Position numbers and translations under genes: made by a program. From positions 15,246 to 34,036 of the forward strand of contig DBRC01000017.1 in NCBI GenBank assembly GCA_002305505.1: a stretch of 18,791 nt of DNA, read 5' to 3'. Below the pieces are notes generated by a model, which ran no database searches, had not been told where the DNA came from, and saw only the letters and a list, made by a program, of their open reading frames with translations. This stretch comes from Prevotella sp. UBA1378. Lineage in GTDB: Bacteria; Bacteroidota; Bacteroidia; Bacteroidales; Bacteroidaceae. Of this stretch, positions 1-8,235 are shown piece by piece; within the stretch, counting starts at the first letter, position 1; every line of letters starts with the position of its first letter.

Positions 1-47
1 TGGCCAAAAATCATCCGGGCCGCTTTCCTTATATGCCGCCGGATTAG
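1..47 (+). CDS. Possible 3' end of an upstream gene (partial)
   Basis: Reading from base 3, the frame is open for 14 codons (ending NHPGRFPYMPPD) and stops at a TAG at 45-47. It could be the tail of a gene that begins left of the window, but such a short stretch carries little coding signal. No family can be assigned, and chance is a real alternative. Confidence 0.2.
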   Translation, partial: AKNHPGRFPYMPPD

Positions 48-77
48 CGCGGGTTCCTTATCCCGAACTGGCGTTTA

Positions 78-97
78 AATGCAAGTTCAACCGTAAA
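78..97 (+). repeat. 20-bp intergenic repeat, copy 1
   Basis: The 20-mer aatgcaagttcaaccgtaaa is identical to 12904-12923, in the same orientation. Both copies lie in non-coding DNA and both are preceded by a ttaaatgc-like run. An exact 20-base match at two intergenic places in under 19 kb is not expected by chance, so this is probably part of a dispersed family. Confidence 0.75.
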
Positions 98-201
98 AAG
101 AATGCTTTATACAGAAAATAAGCTGAATATGCACTTGCTTGTTGAATCCGCGCCCTTTCTTTTTTACTGTAAAGGCAGAAATTGTTTATTCCCGGACTCG
201 G

Positions 202-241
202 GTTACCACTTTGCCAGGCTTTCCAAACACAGGGTTATGCA
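202..241 (+). repeat. 40-bp intergenic repeat, copy 1 (inverted partner at 12734-12773)
   Basis: The reverse complement of 12734-12773 matches this stretch at 37 of 40 positions by hand alignment, and the three differences are transitions. The bases just left of it (185-201, ttattcccggactcggg) also resemble the reverse complement of 7165-7180, just downstream of the intact gtrA. This looks like a dispersed intergenic element rather than a gene. Confidence 0.75.
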
Positions 242-470
242 GACACGCCCGCACAAGCCGGTTTATCCCGGAGCCTAAACAAAGAACCGCAAGGCGTAAG
301 GCCCCCTCGGGCGCCGGGCTATTACAACCTACAGGCATCCTGAATTATAGAAGCGGTTTAATTCCCCGATTTTTTGTAAAGTCTGAATTGCAAAAAGGTT
401 ACGGCGATGCGAATTTTTCGATACTTTAACCTAAAAACACTTACTTATACGGTTTTTGTGTGCGCAAACT

Positions 471-501
471 TTTGCCGAAAGCACATTTTTTGTTAACTTT
501 G
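471..501 (+). promoter_or_regulatory. Bacteroidota promoter of pckA
   Basis: A TTTG at 471-474 and TAACTTTG at 494-501 are 19 bases apart, a full match to the Bacteroidota primary sigma consensus (TTTG, 19-21 nt, TAnnTTTG). Transcription would start near 508, giving a leader of about 60 nt before the ATG at 568. Confidence 0.85.
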
Positions 502-567
502 CGTCCGATTTAAGGTACAAAGTGTAATCAATAGGATTCATATTCACATTAATAAATACAAAACAAC

Positions 568-2181
568 ATGGCAAAGTTTGATAAGTCAGTTTTGGAGAAG
601 TACGGAATCACCGGTACTACCGAAGTGGTTTATAATCCTTCTTATGAAGTATTGTTCGAAGAAGAGACAAAAGAAAGTCTCACTGGTTTCGACAAAGGTC
701 AGGAAACAGAATTAGGTGCGGTCAACGTAATGACCGGTATCTACACCGGCCGTTCTCCTAAGGATAAATTCATCGTAGACGATGAAAACTCTCACGACAC
801 AGTATGGTGGACATCCGACGAATACAAGAACGACAATCACCGTGCCAGCAAGGAAGCTTGGGATACCGTCAAGGAGATTGCCAAGAAGGAGCTTTCCAAC
901 AAGCGCCTGTTCGTTGTCGACGGTTTCTGCGGCGCCAACAAGGACACCCGCATGAAAATCCGCTTCATCGTAGAAGTAGCTTGGCAGGCCCACTTCGTTA
1001 CGAACATGTTTATCAAGCCGGCTAACGAGGAAGAACTCGAGCAGGAACCCGACTTCATCGTTTACAATGCATCTAAGGCCAAGGTAGACAACTACAAGGA
1101 GCTGGGATTGAACTCGGAGACTGCCGTTGTCTTCAACGTTACCACCAAGGAGCAGGTTATCCTGAACACATGGTACGGCGGCGAGATGAAGAAAGGTATG
1201 TTCTCTATGATGAACTACTTCCTCCCGTTGAAGGGCATCGCCAGCATGCACTGCTCTGCCAATACCGATATGAACGGCGAGAACACCGCCATCTTCTTCG
1301 GCCTCTCAGGCACAGGTAAGACGACATTGTCTACCGACCCGAAGCGCCTCCTCATCGGCGACGACGAGCACGGATGGGATGACAACGGCGTATTCAACTT
1401 CGAAGGCGGTTGCTATGCAAAGGTAATCAACCTCGACAAGGAGAGCGAGCCCGACATCTACAAGGCTATCCGCCGCGATGCCCTGCTCGAGAACGTAACG
1501 GTAGACGCCAACGGCAAAATCGACTTCACCGATAAGAGCACTACCGAGAACACCCGCGTTTCGTATCCCATCAACCACATTGACAACATCGTCCGCCCGG
1601 TATCGAGCGGCCCGGCTGCTAAGCAGGTTATCTTCCTGTCGGCCGACGCATTCGGCGTGCTGCCCCCGGTATCCATCCTTACCCCGGAGCAGACAAAATA
1701 CTACTTCCTCTCCGGTTTCACAGCTAAGCTGGCCGGTACAGAGCGCGGTATCACCGAGCCTACACCTACCTTCTCTGCTTGCTTCGGACAGGCTTTCCTC
1801 GAGCTGCACCCCACCAAGTATGCCGAAGAGCTGGTGAAGAAGATGGAGAAGAGCGGAGCCAAGGCTTACCTCGTGAACACGGGCTGGAACGGTACCGGAA
1901 AGCGTATCTCCATCAAGGATACCCGCGGTATCATCGACGCCATCCTCGACGGCAGCATCAACAAGGCTGAAACGAAGCAGATTCCCTTGTTCGACTTTGC
2001 CGTACCGACAGCGCTGCCCGGTGTTGATACCAACATCCTCGACCCGCGCAACACTTACGCTGACGCCAGCGAGTGGCAGAAGAAGGCCGAAGACCTCGCC
2101 GGACGCTTCATCAAGAACTTCGCCAAGTACGAAGGCAATGAAGCTGGAAAGGCGCTGGTAGCTGCCGGACCGAAACTGTAA
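568..2181 (+). CDS. pckA: Phosphoenolpyruvate carboxykinase (ATP)
   Basis: This enzyme interconverts oxaloacetate + ATP and PEP + CO2 + ADP in the cytoplasm. In Bacteroidales it often runs toward oxaloacetate, fixing CO2 on the way to succinate/propionate; the direction here is inference. At 537 aa it has the usual length of the ATP-dependent family. Visible landmarks are YTGRSP (59-64, substrate arginine R62), the P-loop GLSGTGKTT (245-253), and the kinase-2/metal motif GDDEHGWDD (264-272). These support an intact, active enzyme. The ATG at 568 follows a short A-rich leader with no Shine-Dalgarno, normal for the phylum. The gene has its own promoter (471-501) and a terminator (2204-2242), so it is monocistronic. 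GC-rich third positions and regular codon use suggest high expression. Confidence 0.97.
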   Translation: MAKFDKSVLEKYGITGTTEVVYNPSYEVLFEEETKESLTGFDKGQETELGAVNVMTGIYTGRSPKDKFIVDDENSHDTVWWTSDEYKNDNHRASKEAWDTVKEIAKKELSNKRLFVVDGFCGANKDTRMKIRFIVEVAWQAHFVTNMFIKPANEEELEQEPDFIVYNASKAKVDNYKELGLNSETAVVFNVTTKEQVILNTWYGGEMKKGMFSMMNYFLPLKGIASMHCSANTDMNGENTAIFFGLSGTGKTTLSTDPKRLLIGDDEHGWDDNGVFNFEGGCYAKVINLDKESEPDIYKAIRRDALLENVTVDANGKIDFTDKSTTENTRVSYPINHIDNIVRPVSSGPAAKQVIFLSADAFGVLPPVSILTPEQTKYYFLSGFTAKLAGTERGITEPTPTFSACFGQAFLELHPTKYAEELVKKMEKSGAKAYLVNTGWNGTGKRISIKDTRGIIDAILDGSINKAETKQIPLFDFAVPTALPGVDTNILDPRNTYADASEWQKKAEDLAGRFIKNFAKYEGNEAGKALVAAGPKL

Positions 2182-2203
2182 GAAATACTATTTTAAGGGA
2201 AAC

Positions 2204-2242
2204 TCCCCCATCCTGGAAGGCTTTGTCTTTACGGATGGGGGA
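2204..2242 (+). terminator. Terminator after pckA
   Basis: A 10-bp perfect stem (2204-2213 pairing with 2233-2242, core cccccatcc/ggatggggg) with a 19-nt loop starts 22 bases after the pckA stop. The following tgttcttattt is T-rich but not a clean T-tract. Confidence 0.75.
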
Positions 2243-2284
2243 TGTTCTTATTTAATGAATAACATAATAATCAATAATCACCTG

Positions 2285-2420
2285 ATGAAAAAAACCGCTA
2301 AAGTCTGCTGCTGATTTCTTCATAACAGCCGACGAAAGAAATAACTACGGAAAGACCGATTTGGCCAAAGGCTACAAAAAAGAAACGCATAACCTCACAT
2401 TAACCCGCATGCCTTACTAA
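2285..2420 (+). pseudogene. Small ORF apparently frameshifted at an A7 tract
   Basis: ATG at 2285 is followed by seven A's and, in frame, reaches a TGA after nine codons. If the tract had six A's (or ribosomes slipped), the frame would read MKKPLKSAADFFITADERNN and on to the TAA at 2418-2420, about 44 residues. The shifted frame stays open to the end and has protein-like composition, so this may be a broken or phase-variable small gene, or the remnant of a larger one. No family is recognised, and there is no clear promoter or RBS. Confidence 0.3.
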
Positions 2421-2446
2421 CAACGCCGGTTATAATCCACAAAGCA

Positions 2447-2803
2447 ATGACATTAAAATCATTATTACAGCAAACCCCTCTCGATGCAATACCCGCAGAA
2501 CTGCGCACATTTTACAACCAGATGCTGAACATGCGGCCAACCTACGGATTACCAGATATGAAACTGGAGGTGAAGAAAGACAGCAGGGGCCTGACAGTGG
2601 TGGCCAACGCCCATCTCGGCTCGCTCAGCGATGTACTCGGCCGACAGGTATCAGTGGCACCCAACGTGCTGAGCGGACAGAGTATGACCGATGTGGCGGT
2701 GCTCTGCCTGCGCGAACTGGCTGCCGACGGCTTCAATGATGGCGACCACGAACGGTTCTGGAACGAAATGGACGACCTGCAAAGGGCCAAACTGCTGAGA
2801 TAG
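2447..2803 (+). CDS. Conserved-looking hypothetical protein, 118 aa
   Basis: I do not recognise a characterised family. The 118-residue product has no signal peptide, membrane segment or cysteine cluster apart from a single Cys, and looks like a soluble cytoplasmic alpha/beta protein. The middle (about 40-80) has alternating hydrophobic residues suggesting strands. The end is helical and acidic (GDHERFWNEMDD). Codon use and high GC match the neighbouring core genes, so it is likely a real gene. It stands 26 nt after the frameshifted small ORF and 51 nt before the barrel protein gene on the same strand. With no promoter seen between them, cotranscription with that gene is plausible. Confidence 0.7.
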   Translation: MTLKSLLQQTPLDAIPAELRTFYNQMLNMRPTYGLPDMKLEVKKDSRGLTVVANAHLGSLSDVLGRQVSVAPNVLSGQSMTDVAVLCLRELAADGFNDGDHERFWNEMDDLQRAKLLR

Positions 2804-2854
2804 TGCGCACATGGATAGAACGGATTACAAAACCACAAAGGCACCAAAAAGCAC

Positions 2855-4858
2855 ATGAAAAGAATATCGTGCCTGTTGCTGCTGGTATTTGCGCTTATGG
2901 CAAAAGCACAAGACGGGCAGCGCAGCTGGGAACGCTATATCGAGGAGCTGGTAACGGCCGAGGAACTGGATGCCGGCAGCGGAGAGCTGATGTACGACTT
3001 GCTCGGCGAACTGGAAAGCCAACCGGTAAACATCAACGCCGCCACGCGCGACGACTTGGAGCGCCTGCCTTTCCTTACGGAACAGCAGATAGAAGACCTC
3101 TGCGCCTATCTTTACCGATACGGACCGATAAAGACACCGGGCGAGCTGCAGATGATTGCCTCGCTCGACCCGCTGCGCCGGAAACTGCTCGAATGCTTCG
3201 TTTACATGGGCGAGGGTGACAAGGTATCCGTACCTGCAATGGGCGATGTCCTGAAATACGGCCGGCACGACTTGACGGCAACGCTCAAAGTGCCATGTTA
3301 CAACCGTAAAGGCGACCGTTACGACGGCCGCAACGGGTATCTGGGCTATAAGTACAAGCACTGGCTGCGCTATCAGTATGCCTGCGGCGAGGCTTTCAAG
3401 GCTGGGTTCACGGCAGCACAGGATGCCGGAGAACCCTTTTTCGGAGGAGGCAACGGATGGGGATACGATTATTATTCGTTCTACGTGCAGCTGCGCCGTA
3501 CCGGTGTGCTGGAAAACCTTACCGCAGGCAGATACCGGCTGGCATTCGGGGCCGGACTGGTGATGAACAACGACATGGGCTACGGAAAGCTGGCCATGCT
3601 CGACCGACTGGGGCGCAATGCCTGCCACGTGCGCGTACACTCCTCGCGATCGGCAGCCAACTATCTGCAAGGGGCTGCCGCTACGTTCCGCCTGCTGCCA
3701 CGGCTCTCGGCCACGGCCTTCGCCTCGTACCGCCGCCTCGACGCCACACTGAACGAGGACGGTACGGCAGCAACGCTCCTCAAGACGGGCTACCACCGCA
3801 CACCGGCCGAGATGGGAAAGAAAAACAATATGGCGGCAACGGCGGCAGGCGCACACCTGCGCTATGCGGCGCACGGGCTGCACATCGGTGCGACGGCCGT
3901 CTACACGCAGTTCGACCGCCAACTGAACCCCAACCGGAAACAGCCATACCGGCGCTTCCATGCGGCGGGAACGCGTTTCATGAATCTGGGCACTAACTAC
4001 GGATATACCCACCGGCTGTTCAATTTTGCGGGCGAGGCCGCCGTAGACGGCAACGGGGCGCTGGCCACGCTGAACAGCATCGGCATCAACGTATGCAGGT
4101 CGCTCAGCCTGATGGCCGTGCACCGCTTCTATTCGCTGCGCTATACCTCGCTCTACGCCAACAGCTACAGCGACGGGGGGCACGTGCAGAACGAAAGCGG
4201 GCTCTATGCCGGAGCCGACTGGCAGCCCACACGCCGCTTCCGGCTGAAGCTCTACACCGACTTCGTGTACCACCCGTGGGCCACCTACGACGCAACGCAG
4301 GCCTCGCAAGCGTTCGACAACATGATACAGGCCACATGGCAACCGGGCAACTGGGAGCTATCGGCCCGCTACCGGTTGCGCATACGGCAAAAAGACGACG
4401 GGCAGAGCGACCGCACCGTATGGCACAGCACGCACCGCATGAGGTGGTCGGCCGCCTACGGACAGGCACAGGGGTGGAACGCCGCGCTGCAGGCCGACGC
4501 AGCCTATGCCGCCAGCCTGCAGCGCGACTGGGGGCTGATGCTCAGCGCCCGTGCCGGCTGCAGCCTCAGCCGGCTGCACGCCGATGCCCATGCCGGATAC
4601 TTCCGCACCACGGGATACGAGAGCCGGCTGTATACCTACGAGTACGGCATGCGCTACGACATGGCCTATCCTGCGTTCTACGGCGAGGGCATCCGCTACT
4701 CGCTGATGCTGCGTGCCGGCGTGGGGCGCAGCTTGTCGCTCTCGGTAAAAGTAGGCGTAACGGATTATTTCGACCGCCCGGTCATCGGCAGCGGCCTGCA
4801 GCAAATCAACGCCTCGTCGATGGCCGACGCCGACCTCCAGCTGCACTGGCGGTTATAA
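2855..4858 (+). CDS. Helix-hairpin-helix plus outer-membrane beta-barrel protein
   Basis: The 667-aa product starts with a Sec signal peptide (1-18, MKRISCLLLLVFALMAKAQ, cleavage near AKA). Residues 58-118 form a ComEA-like tandem helix-hairpin-helix (VNINAATRDDLERLPFL, then GPIKTPGELQMI). The rest (about 130-667) has the short amphipathic strands with alternating aromatic residues and final aromatic-rich strand (LQLHWRL) of an outer-membrane barrel. This architecture is a known uncharacterised Bacteroidota family. The helix-hairpin-helix may bind DNA or a protein partner at the envelope, but no function is established. Long antisense frames here come from high GC and are not genes. The ATG at 2855 is chosen because it gives a complete signal peptide. 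GC content is high, like pckA. Confidence 0.85.
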   Translation: MKRISCLLLLVFALMAKAQDGQRSWERYIEELVTAEELDAGSGELMYDLLGELESQPVNINAATRDDLERLPFLTEQQIEDLCAYLYRYGPIKTPGELQMIASLDPLRRKLLECFVYMGEGDKVSVPAMGDVLKYGRHDLTATLKVPCYNRKGDRYDGRNGYLGYKYKHWLRYQYACGEAFKAGFTAAQDAGEPFFGGGNGWGYDYYSFYVQLRRTGVLENLTAGRYRLAFGAGLVMNNDMGYGKLAMLDRLGRNACHVRVHSSRSAANYLQGAAATFRLLPRLSATAFASYRRLDATLNEDGTAATLLKTGYHRTPAEMGKKNNMAATAAGAHLRYAAHGLHIGATAVYTQFDRQLNPNRKQPYRRFHAAGTRFMNLGTNYGYTHRLFNFAGEAAVDGNGALATLNSIGINVCRSLSLMAVHRFYSLRYTSLYANSYSDGGHVQNESGLYAGADWQPTRRFRLKLYTDFVYHPWATYDATQASQAFDNMIQATWQPGNWELSARYRLRIRQKDDGQSDRTVWHSTHRMRWSAAYGQAQGWNAALQADAAYAASLQRDWGLMLSARAGCSLSRLHADAHAGYFRTTGYESRLYTYEYGMRYDMAYPAFYGEGIRYSLMLRAGVGRSLSLSVKVGVTDYFDRPVIGSGLQQINASSMADADLQLHWRL

Positions 4859-4927
4859 TATCTTCCCGGAACGCCCCGGAAGCACGGCCCGCACCTCCGC
4901 GCAAATACGAAAAAAGCGCCATTTATT

Positions 4928-4958
4928 TTTGTATTTCCGCCGGTTTATGTTAACTTTG
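4928..4958 (+). promoter_or_regulatory. Promoter of the deacetylase-GtrB-GtrA operon
   Basis: TTTG at 4928-4931 and TAACTTTG at 4951-4958, spaced by 19 bases, match the Bacteroidota consensus. The predicted start is near 4965, so the leader before ATG 4979 is only about 15 nt. Confidence 0.85.
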
Positions 4959-4978
4959 CAACGAAATAAGCACTCATC

Positions 4979-5764
4979 ATGGTATTATTAAGTTTTGATA
5001 CAGAGGAATTTGACGTGCCCCGCGAGCATGGCGTAGACCTCACGGTAGAGGAAAGCATGGAGGTGTCGGTGTGCGGAACCAACCGCATCCTGGACTGCCT
5101 GAAAGAAAACGGCGTAAAGGCCACCTTCTTCTGTACGGGCAATTTCGCGCTGCATGCGCCGCAGGTGATGGAGCGCATCATGGCCGAAGGGCACGAGGTG
5201 GCCTGCCACGGCGTAGACCACTGGAAGCCGCAGGCTTCCGACGTGGAGGAATCGAAGAATATCATCGAGCGCGTAACGAAGCGGGCGGCTAACGGATACC
5301 GCCAGCCGCGCATGTTCCCCGTGAGCGATGCCGAAATCGCACGCATGGGGTATAAATACAACTCGTCGCTCAACCCGGCCTTCATCCCCGGGCGCTACAT
5401 GCACCTCACGGCTCCGCGTACTTACTTCATGCGCGGCGGCGTGATGCAGATACCTGCATCGGTAACGCCGTGGCTGCGCTTCCCCCTGTTCTGGCTGTCG
5501 CTGCACAACCTGCCCGAGTGTATCTACCACTGGATGGTAAGACGCGTGCTGAAACACGACGGGTACTTCGTTACTTATTTCCATCCATGGGAGTTTTATG
5601 CGCTCGACGAGCATCCCGAATACAAGATGCCCTTCATCATCCGCAACCACTGCGGCGAGCAGCTCACCGCACGCCTCGACCGCCTTATCAAGATGCTGAA
5701 GGAGAAGGGAGAGCCGTTCCTCACGTTTACGGAGTTCGTTAATATTAAATCTGCACAGTTATGA
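4979..5764 (+). CDS. Polysaccharide deacetylase (NodB/CE4-type) family protein
   Basis: This is a 261-aa cytoplasmic-looking deacetylase with no signal peptide. Motif 1 is SFDTEEFD (5-12, D7 as likely catalytic base), motif 2 the metal-binding HxxxH in CHGVDH (H77, H81), motif 3 RQPRMF (108-113), and a C-terminal FHPWEF (201-206). The DxEE form of motif 1 and the HPWEF ending are typical of the branch linked to exopolysaccharide or lipid-linked sugar synthesis rather than secreted chitin deacetylases. It is the first gene of an operon and overlaps the glycosyltransferase by ATGA, implying translational coupling. The likely job is removing an N-acetyl or formyl group from a lipid-linked amino sugar, as ArnD does in lipid A modification. 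The actual substrate is unknown. Confidence 0.9.
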   Translation: MVLLSFDTEEFDVPREHGVDLTVEESMEVSVCGTNRILDCLKENGVKATFFCTGNFALHAPQVMERIMAEGHEVACHGVDHWKPQASDVEESKNIIERVTKRAANGYRQPRMFPVSDAEIARMGYKYNSSLNPAFIPGRYMHLTAPRTYFMRGGVMQIPASVTPWLRFPLFWLSLHNLPECIYHWMVRRVLKHDGYFVTYFHPWEFYALDEHPEYKMPFIIRNHCGEQLTARLDRLIKMLKEKGEPFLTFTEFVNIKSAQL

Positions 5765-6702
5765 TAAAGCTGGCCATCGTCTCGCCATGTTACAACGAAG
5801 AAGAGGTGCTCGAGCACTCGGCGAAGAGGCTCACCGAACTGTTCGGCCAACTGGCGGAGCAGCAGAAAATAACGGCCGACAGCTTCGTGCTCTTCGTGAA
5901 CGACGGGAGCAAGGACAGCACATGGGAGCTAATCGAAAGGCTGCACGCCGAAAACAAATACGTGAAAGGGCTTAACTTGGCCCGGAACGTGGGCCATCAG
6001 CAGGCCATCATGGCGGGAATGATGACGGCAAAGGAATGGGCCGACGCCGTGATAACCATCGATGCCGACCTGCAGGACGACTTGCAGGCGATTCCTAAGA
6101 TGCTCGACGACTTTGAACAGGGCTACGAGATAGTGTACGGCGTGAAGGTGCAGCGCAAGGCCGACCCGCTGATGAAACGCCTCTCGGCACAGGCGTTCTA
6201 CCGCTTGCAGGAAAAGATGGGGGTGGAGAGCGTGTACAATCATGCCGACTTCAGGCTGATGAGCAAGCGGGCACTCGACTTGCTGTCGAACTACGGGGAG
6301 CGTAACCTGTACCTGCGCGGACTGATACCCACCATCGGACTGCCGTCGACAACGGTCGACGACGTTATCAGCGAGCGCGAGGCCGGCACGTCGAAGTACA
6401 CGCTGGCCAAGATGCTGGGACTGGCGCTCGACGGCATCACCTCGTTCTCCGTAAAGCCCATTTACGGTATCATCTATATGGGCGTGTTCTTCTTTCTCAT
6501 TGGTTTCTGCATCGGCATCTATGTGGTGCATGCGCTGATTGCGGGCACGGCGGTGCCGGGATGGTCGTCGCTGATACTGAGCATCTGGCTCGTGGGCGGA
6601 TTCGTGCTGATAAGCATCGGCGTGGTGGGCGTGTACATAGGCAAGATATATAAAGAGGTGAAGCGCCGGCCGCTGTACAGCATAAAGGATCTACTCGACT
6701 GA
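5761..6702 (+). CDS. GT2 polyprenyl-phosphate glycosyltransferase (GtrB/ArnC-like)
   Basis: The 313-aa membrane glycosyltransferase has a GT-A fold: SPCYNEEE (8-15), FVNDGSKDST (45-54), the metal-binding DADLQDD (101-107), and the polyprenyl-phosphate subgroup signature EREAGTSKY (205-213). Two transmembrane segments follow (about 235-260 and 268-295), then a short basic tail (KRRPLYSIKD). Family knowledge says such enzymes transfer a sugar from a nucleotide donor to undecaprenyl phosphate on the inner face of the membrane. Start overlaps the deacetylase stop (ATGA) and the next gene starts 5 nt after its stop, so all three are one operon. Donor sugar cannot be told from sequence. Confidence 0.92.
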   Translation: MIKLAIVSPCYNEEEVLEHSAKRLTELFGQLAEQQKITADSFVLFVNDGSKDSTWELIERLHAENKYVKGLNLARNVGHQQAIMAGMMTAKEWADAVITIDADLQDDLQAIPKMLDDFEQGYEIVYGVKVQRKADPLMKRLSAQAFYRLQEKMGVESVYNHADFRLMSKRALDLLSNYGERNLYLRGLIPTIGLPSTTVDDVISEREAGTSKYTLAKMLGLALDGITSFSVKPIYGIIYMGVFFFLIGFCIGIYVVHALIAGTAVPGWSSLILSIWLVGGFVLISIGVVGVYIGKIYKEVKRRPLYSIKDLLD

Positions 6703-6707
6703 AGGCG

Positions 6708-7112
6708 ATGAGGGAAACGGCAGCACGGTTATGGCAGCGGTGGAGCAGCGACTTCTGGCGGCTGTTCCGGTTCGGTATCACGGGCACGCTGTCGTCGCTG
6801 ATACATTACGGCGTATACTGCCTGATGTTCCTCTATTTCAATTACAACATATCGTATACGGCGGGATACCTCGTAGGGTTGCTTTTCAACTACGTGATGA
6901 CCACATTCTTCACCTTCCGCCAGCATCCGTCGAAGAAAAACATGGCAGGCTTCGCCGGCAGCCATGTGCTCAATTACCTCTTGGAAATCGCGCTGCTCAA
7001 CCTCTTCGTCTGGCTCTCGGTGAGCGAGTGGCTGGCGCCGGTGCTGGTGATGATTGTCGCTGTACCGATCAACTTCCTGATTCTGCGGTTCGTGTTCGTG
7101 AACCGCAAATAA
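6708..7112 (+). CDS. GtrA-like family membrane protein (possible lipid-linked sugar flippase)
   Basis: This 134-aa protein has four hydrophobic helices (roughly 19-42, 47-66, 84-105, 108-128) and the GtrA fingerprint: FRFGITGTLSSLIHYGVY near the N-terminus, FNYVMTTFFTF at 60-70, and a final helix ending in the basic RFVFVNRK. GtrA proteins are thought to flip polyprenyl-phosphate sugars made by GtrB-type enzymes, which fits the gene just upstream. Length is normal, so this copy is intact. The codons for H86 to the end, plus downstream DNA to 7145, recur at 12534-12716, which marks this 3' end as the edge of an inserted segment. No clear intrinsic terminator follows. Confidence 0.9.
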   Translation: MRETAARLWQRWSSDFWRLFRFGITGTLSSLIHYGVYCLMFLYFNYNISYTAGYLVGLLFNYVMTTFFTFRQHPSKKNMAGFAGSHVLNYLLEIALLNLFVWLSVSEWLAPVLVMIVAVPINFLILRFVFVNRK

Positions 7113-7145
7113 GCACGCCGCGCCTTTCTGCCTTACTTTCCACGC
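6963..7145 (+). repeat. 183-bp direct repeat, left copy (gtrA 3' end)
   Basis: Aligned base for base with 12534-12716 (offset 5571), 179 of 183 positions agree and there are no gaps. Three differences lie in the coding part and are synonymous (CTC/CTT twice, ATC/ATT once). The fourth is downstream (G/A). Similarity ends abruptly at both sides. This copy belongs to the complete gene. Confidence 0.95.
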
Positions 7146-7327
7146 ACTTGTTTTCCCTGCTATACCCGGGTCTGGAATAAGCCTTTTATAGAGAGAAATG
7201 TTATTATCTTATATGTCAGATATTTAGCGTTACAAACATACAAAAAATAATCGACATTTCTTCTTTTTTCTTACTCTATTTCAATGATTTATGAAAAAAT
7301 TATCGGTAAGTGGGAAACTTCAATCTA
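7113..7327. other. Intergenic DNA at the left island boundary
   Basis: Up to 7145 this belongs to the repeat. From about 7190 the composition drops to AT-rich. Bases 7165-7180 (cccgggtctggaataa) resemble the reverse complement of 185-201. No RNA, promoter or clear terminator is seen between the convergent gtrA and Abi genes. Confidence 0.5.
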
Positions 7328-8230
7328 TTACTGCCATAGAGGTTCATTCTCCCAACCAACAGGAAAACCAAGTGCTGTCTTATCTATTTCTGGAAACGTA
7401 GCAAAAAGTTTGTCCATCTTGTCAAGCATATCGTTGTTTGGAGATATAATGTCAAGGAAATATTTGATAATACACATATCAAAGTACACTTTCAATGGAT
7501 CAGTCGGCAAGGTAATCCAAGGACGTGACATTCTAATCGGCATAGTAGCACGAATAGAGAATACTCGATTCCATATACGAGCATGATGACAACAAGAGTT
7601 TCGTGTCACCGTGATAATGGTAAGCCAAGATTCAAAAGGTGCGACCTGCAAGCCAAACGACTGGGCGATACATTTCTTTATCTTCTTGTTCTTGATGTTG
7701 GAATAAATGTTGGTGATCACGCCAAAAGGCAATATCTCGGTCAGCATCCATGAAGGAGGATACTGATTGATATATGTCTCCTTAAAATGGTTTATGAAAT
7801 CCTCTTTGGTATGGTTCAATTCATCTTCAACAAGGTGTATGGAGCGATTGAATTTGGACGGATTTGAGAAATTATTGGCATCTGTCATCCAAAATGGATT
7901 ACCTGTCATTTCTGTTCCAAAGTTCACGATAGCACAACGTACTGCGACTTCAATCTTCTCTATCTCATTAAACAAGAGTAGGCGCAGTTTCTTGTCAAAG
8001 CGATACAACATCATAACCTTGCTGAAAGTTACACCTTGCTTGAATAGATGTTGCTCCTTGGGAATAGAAAGTAATGGGTACATATAGGCAGACAAACGAT
8101 AGTAACCGATGTGGGAAAGATAATGCTGAGCCTTTGCCTCATCGGTTATCTCCATACCTCTTGTTTTGAGTAGCTGTACTAACTCTTGGGGTGTGGAATA
8201 TGTTTTTATAAACGGAATTCTTGTTGCCAT
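7328..8230 (-). CDS. Abi_2 (AbiD/AbiF-type) abortive infection protein, HEPN superfamily
   Basis: The 300-aa product (MATRIPFIKTY...) fits the Abi_2 family. Landmarks are IGYYRLSAYMYPL (41-53), the helix RFDKKLRLLLFNEIEKIE (78-95), and RNSCCHHARIWNR (210-222). The last supplies the HEPN-type Rx4H signature (R210, H215), so the protein is a likely metal-independent RNase toxin acting in abortive phage defence. The frame is open to an ATG at 8302, but that codon lies inside the -7 box of a strong minus-strand promoter (8300-8330). Translation must therefore start downstream, at 8230. Between promoter and start sits a small structured RNA (separate entry) resembling the abiF RNA arrangement. The gene is AT-rich compared with gtrA, consistent with transfer. 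Fold and RNase activity are family inference. Confidence 0.9.
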   Translation of the reverse strand: MATRIPFIKTYSTPQELVQLLKTRGMEITDEAKAQHYLSHIGYYRLSAYMYPLLSIPKEQHLFKQGVTFSKVMMLYRFDKKLRLLLFNEIEKIEVAVRCAIVNFGTEMTGNPFWMTDANNFSNPSKFNRSIHLVEDELNHTKEDFINHFKETYINQYPPSWMLTEILPFGVITNIYSNIKNKKIKKCIAQSFGLQVAPFESWLTIITVTRNSCCHHARIWNRVFSIRATMPIRMSRPWITLPTDPLKVYFDMCIIKYFLDIISPNNDMLDKMDKLFATFPEIDKTALGFPVGWENEPLWQ

Positions 8231-8235
8231 ATACT

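Larger units (their letters stand above)
48..470. other. Intergenic region upstream of pckA, no convincing gene
   Basis: About 420 bases with no convincing coding region. It carries two intergenic repeats that recur far to the right in this window: a 20-mer at 78-97 and a 40-bp element at 202-241 (entered separately). The one open frame of some size (139-429) has a composition unlike a real protein and no start context. The pckA promoter begins just after this stretch. Confidence 0.6.

Noticed and set aside
139..429. 96-aa open frame upstream of pckA
   Set aside because: It overlaps the two dispersed repeats, has an unprotein-like composition rich in Arg/Pro/Thr, and lacks a start context or promoter.
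2825..4342. 505-aa open frame antisense to the helix-hairpin-helix/barrel gene, and smaller ones within pckA and neighbours
   Set aside because: These are shadows caused by high-GC third positions; they lack recognisable motifs, and the sense frames have signal peptides and family motifs.
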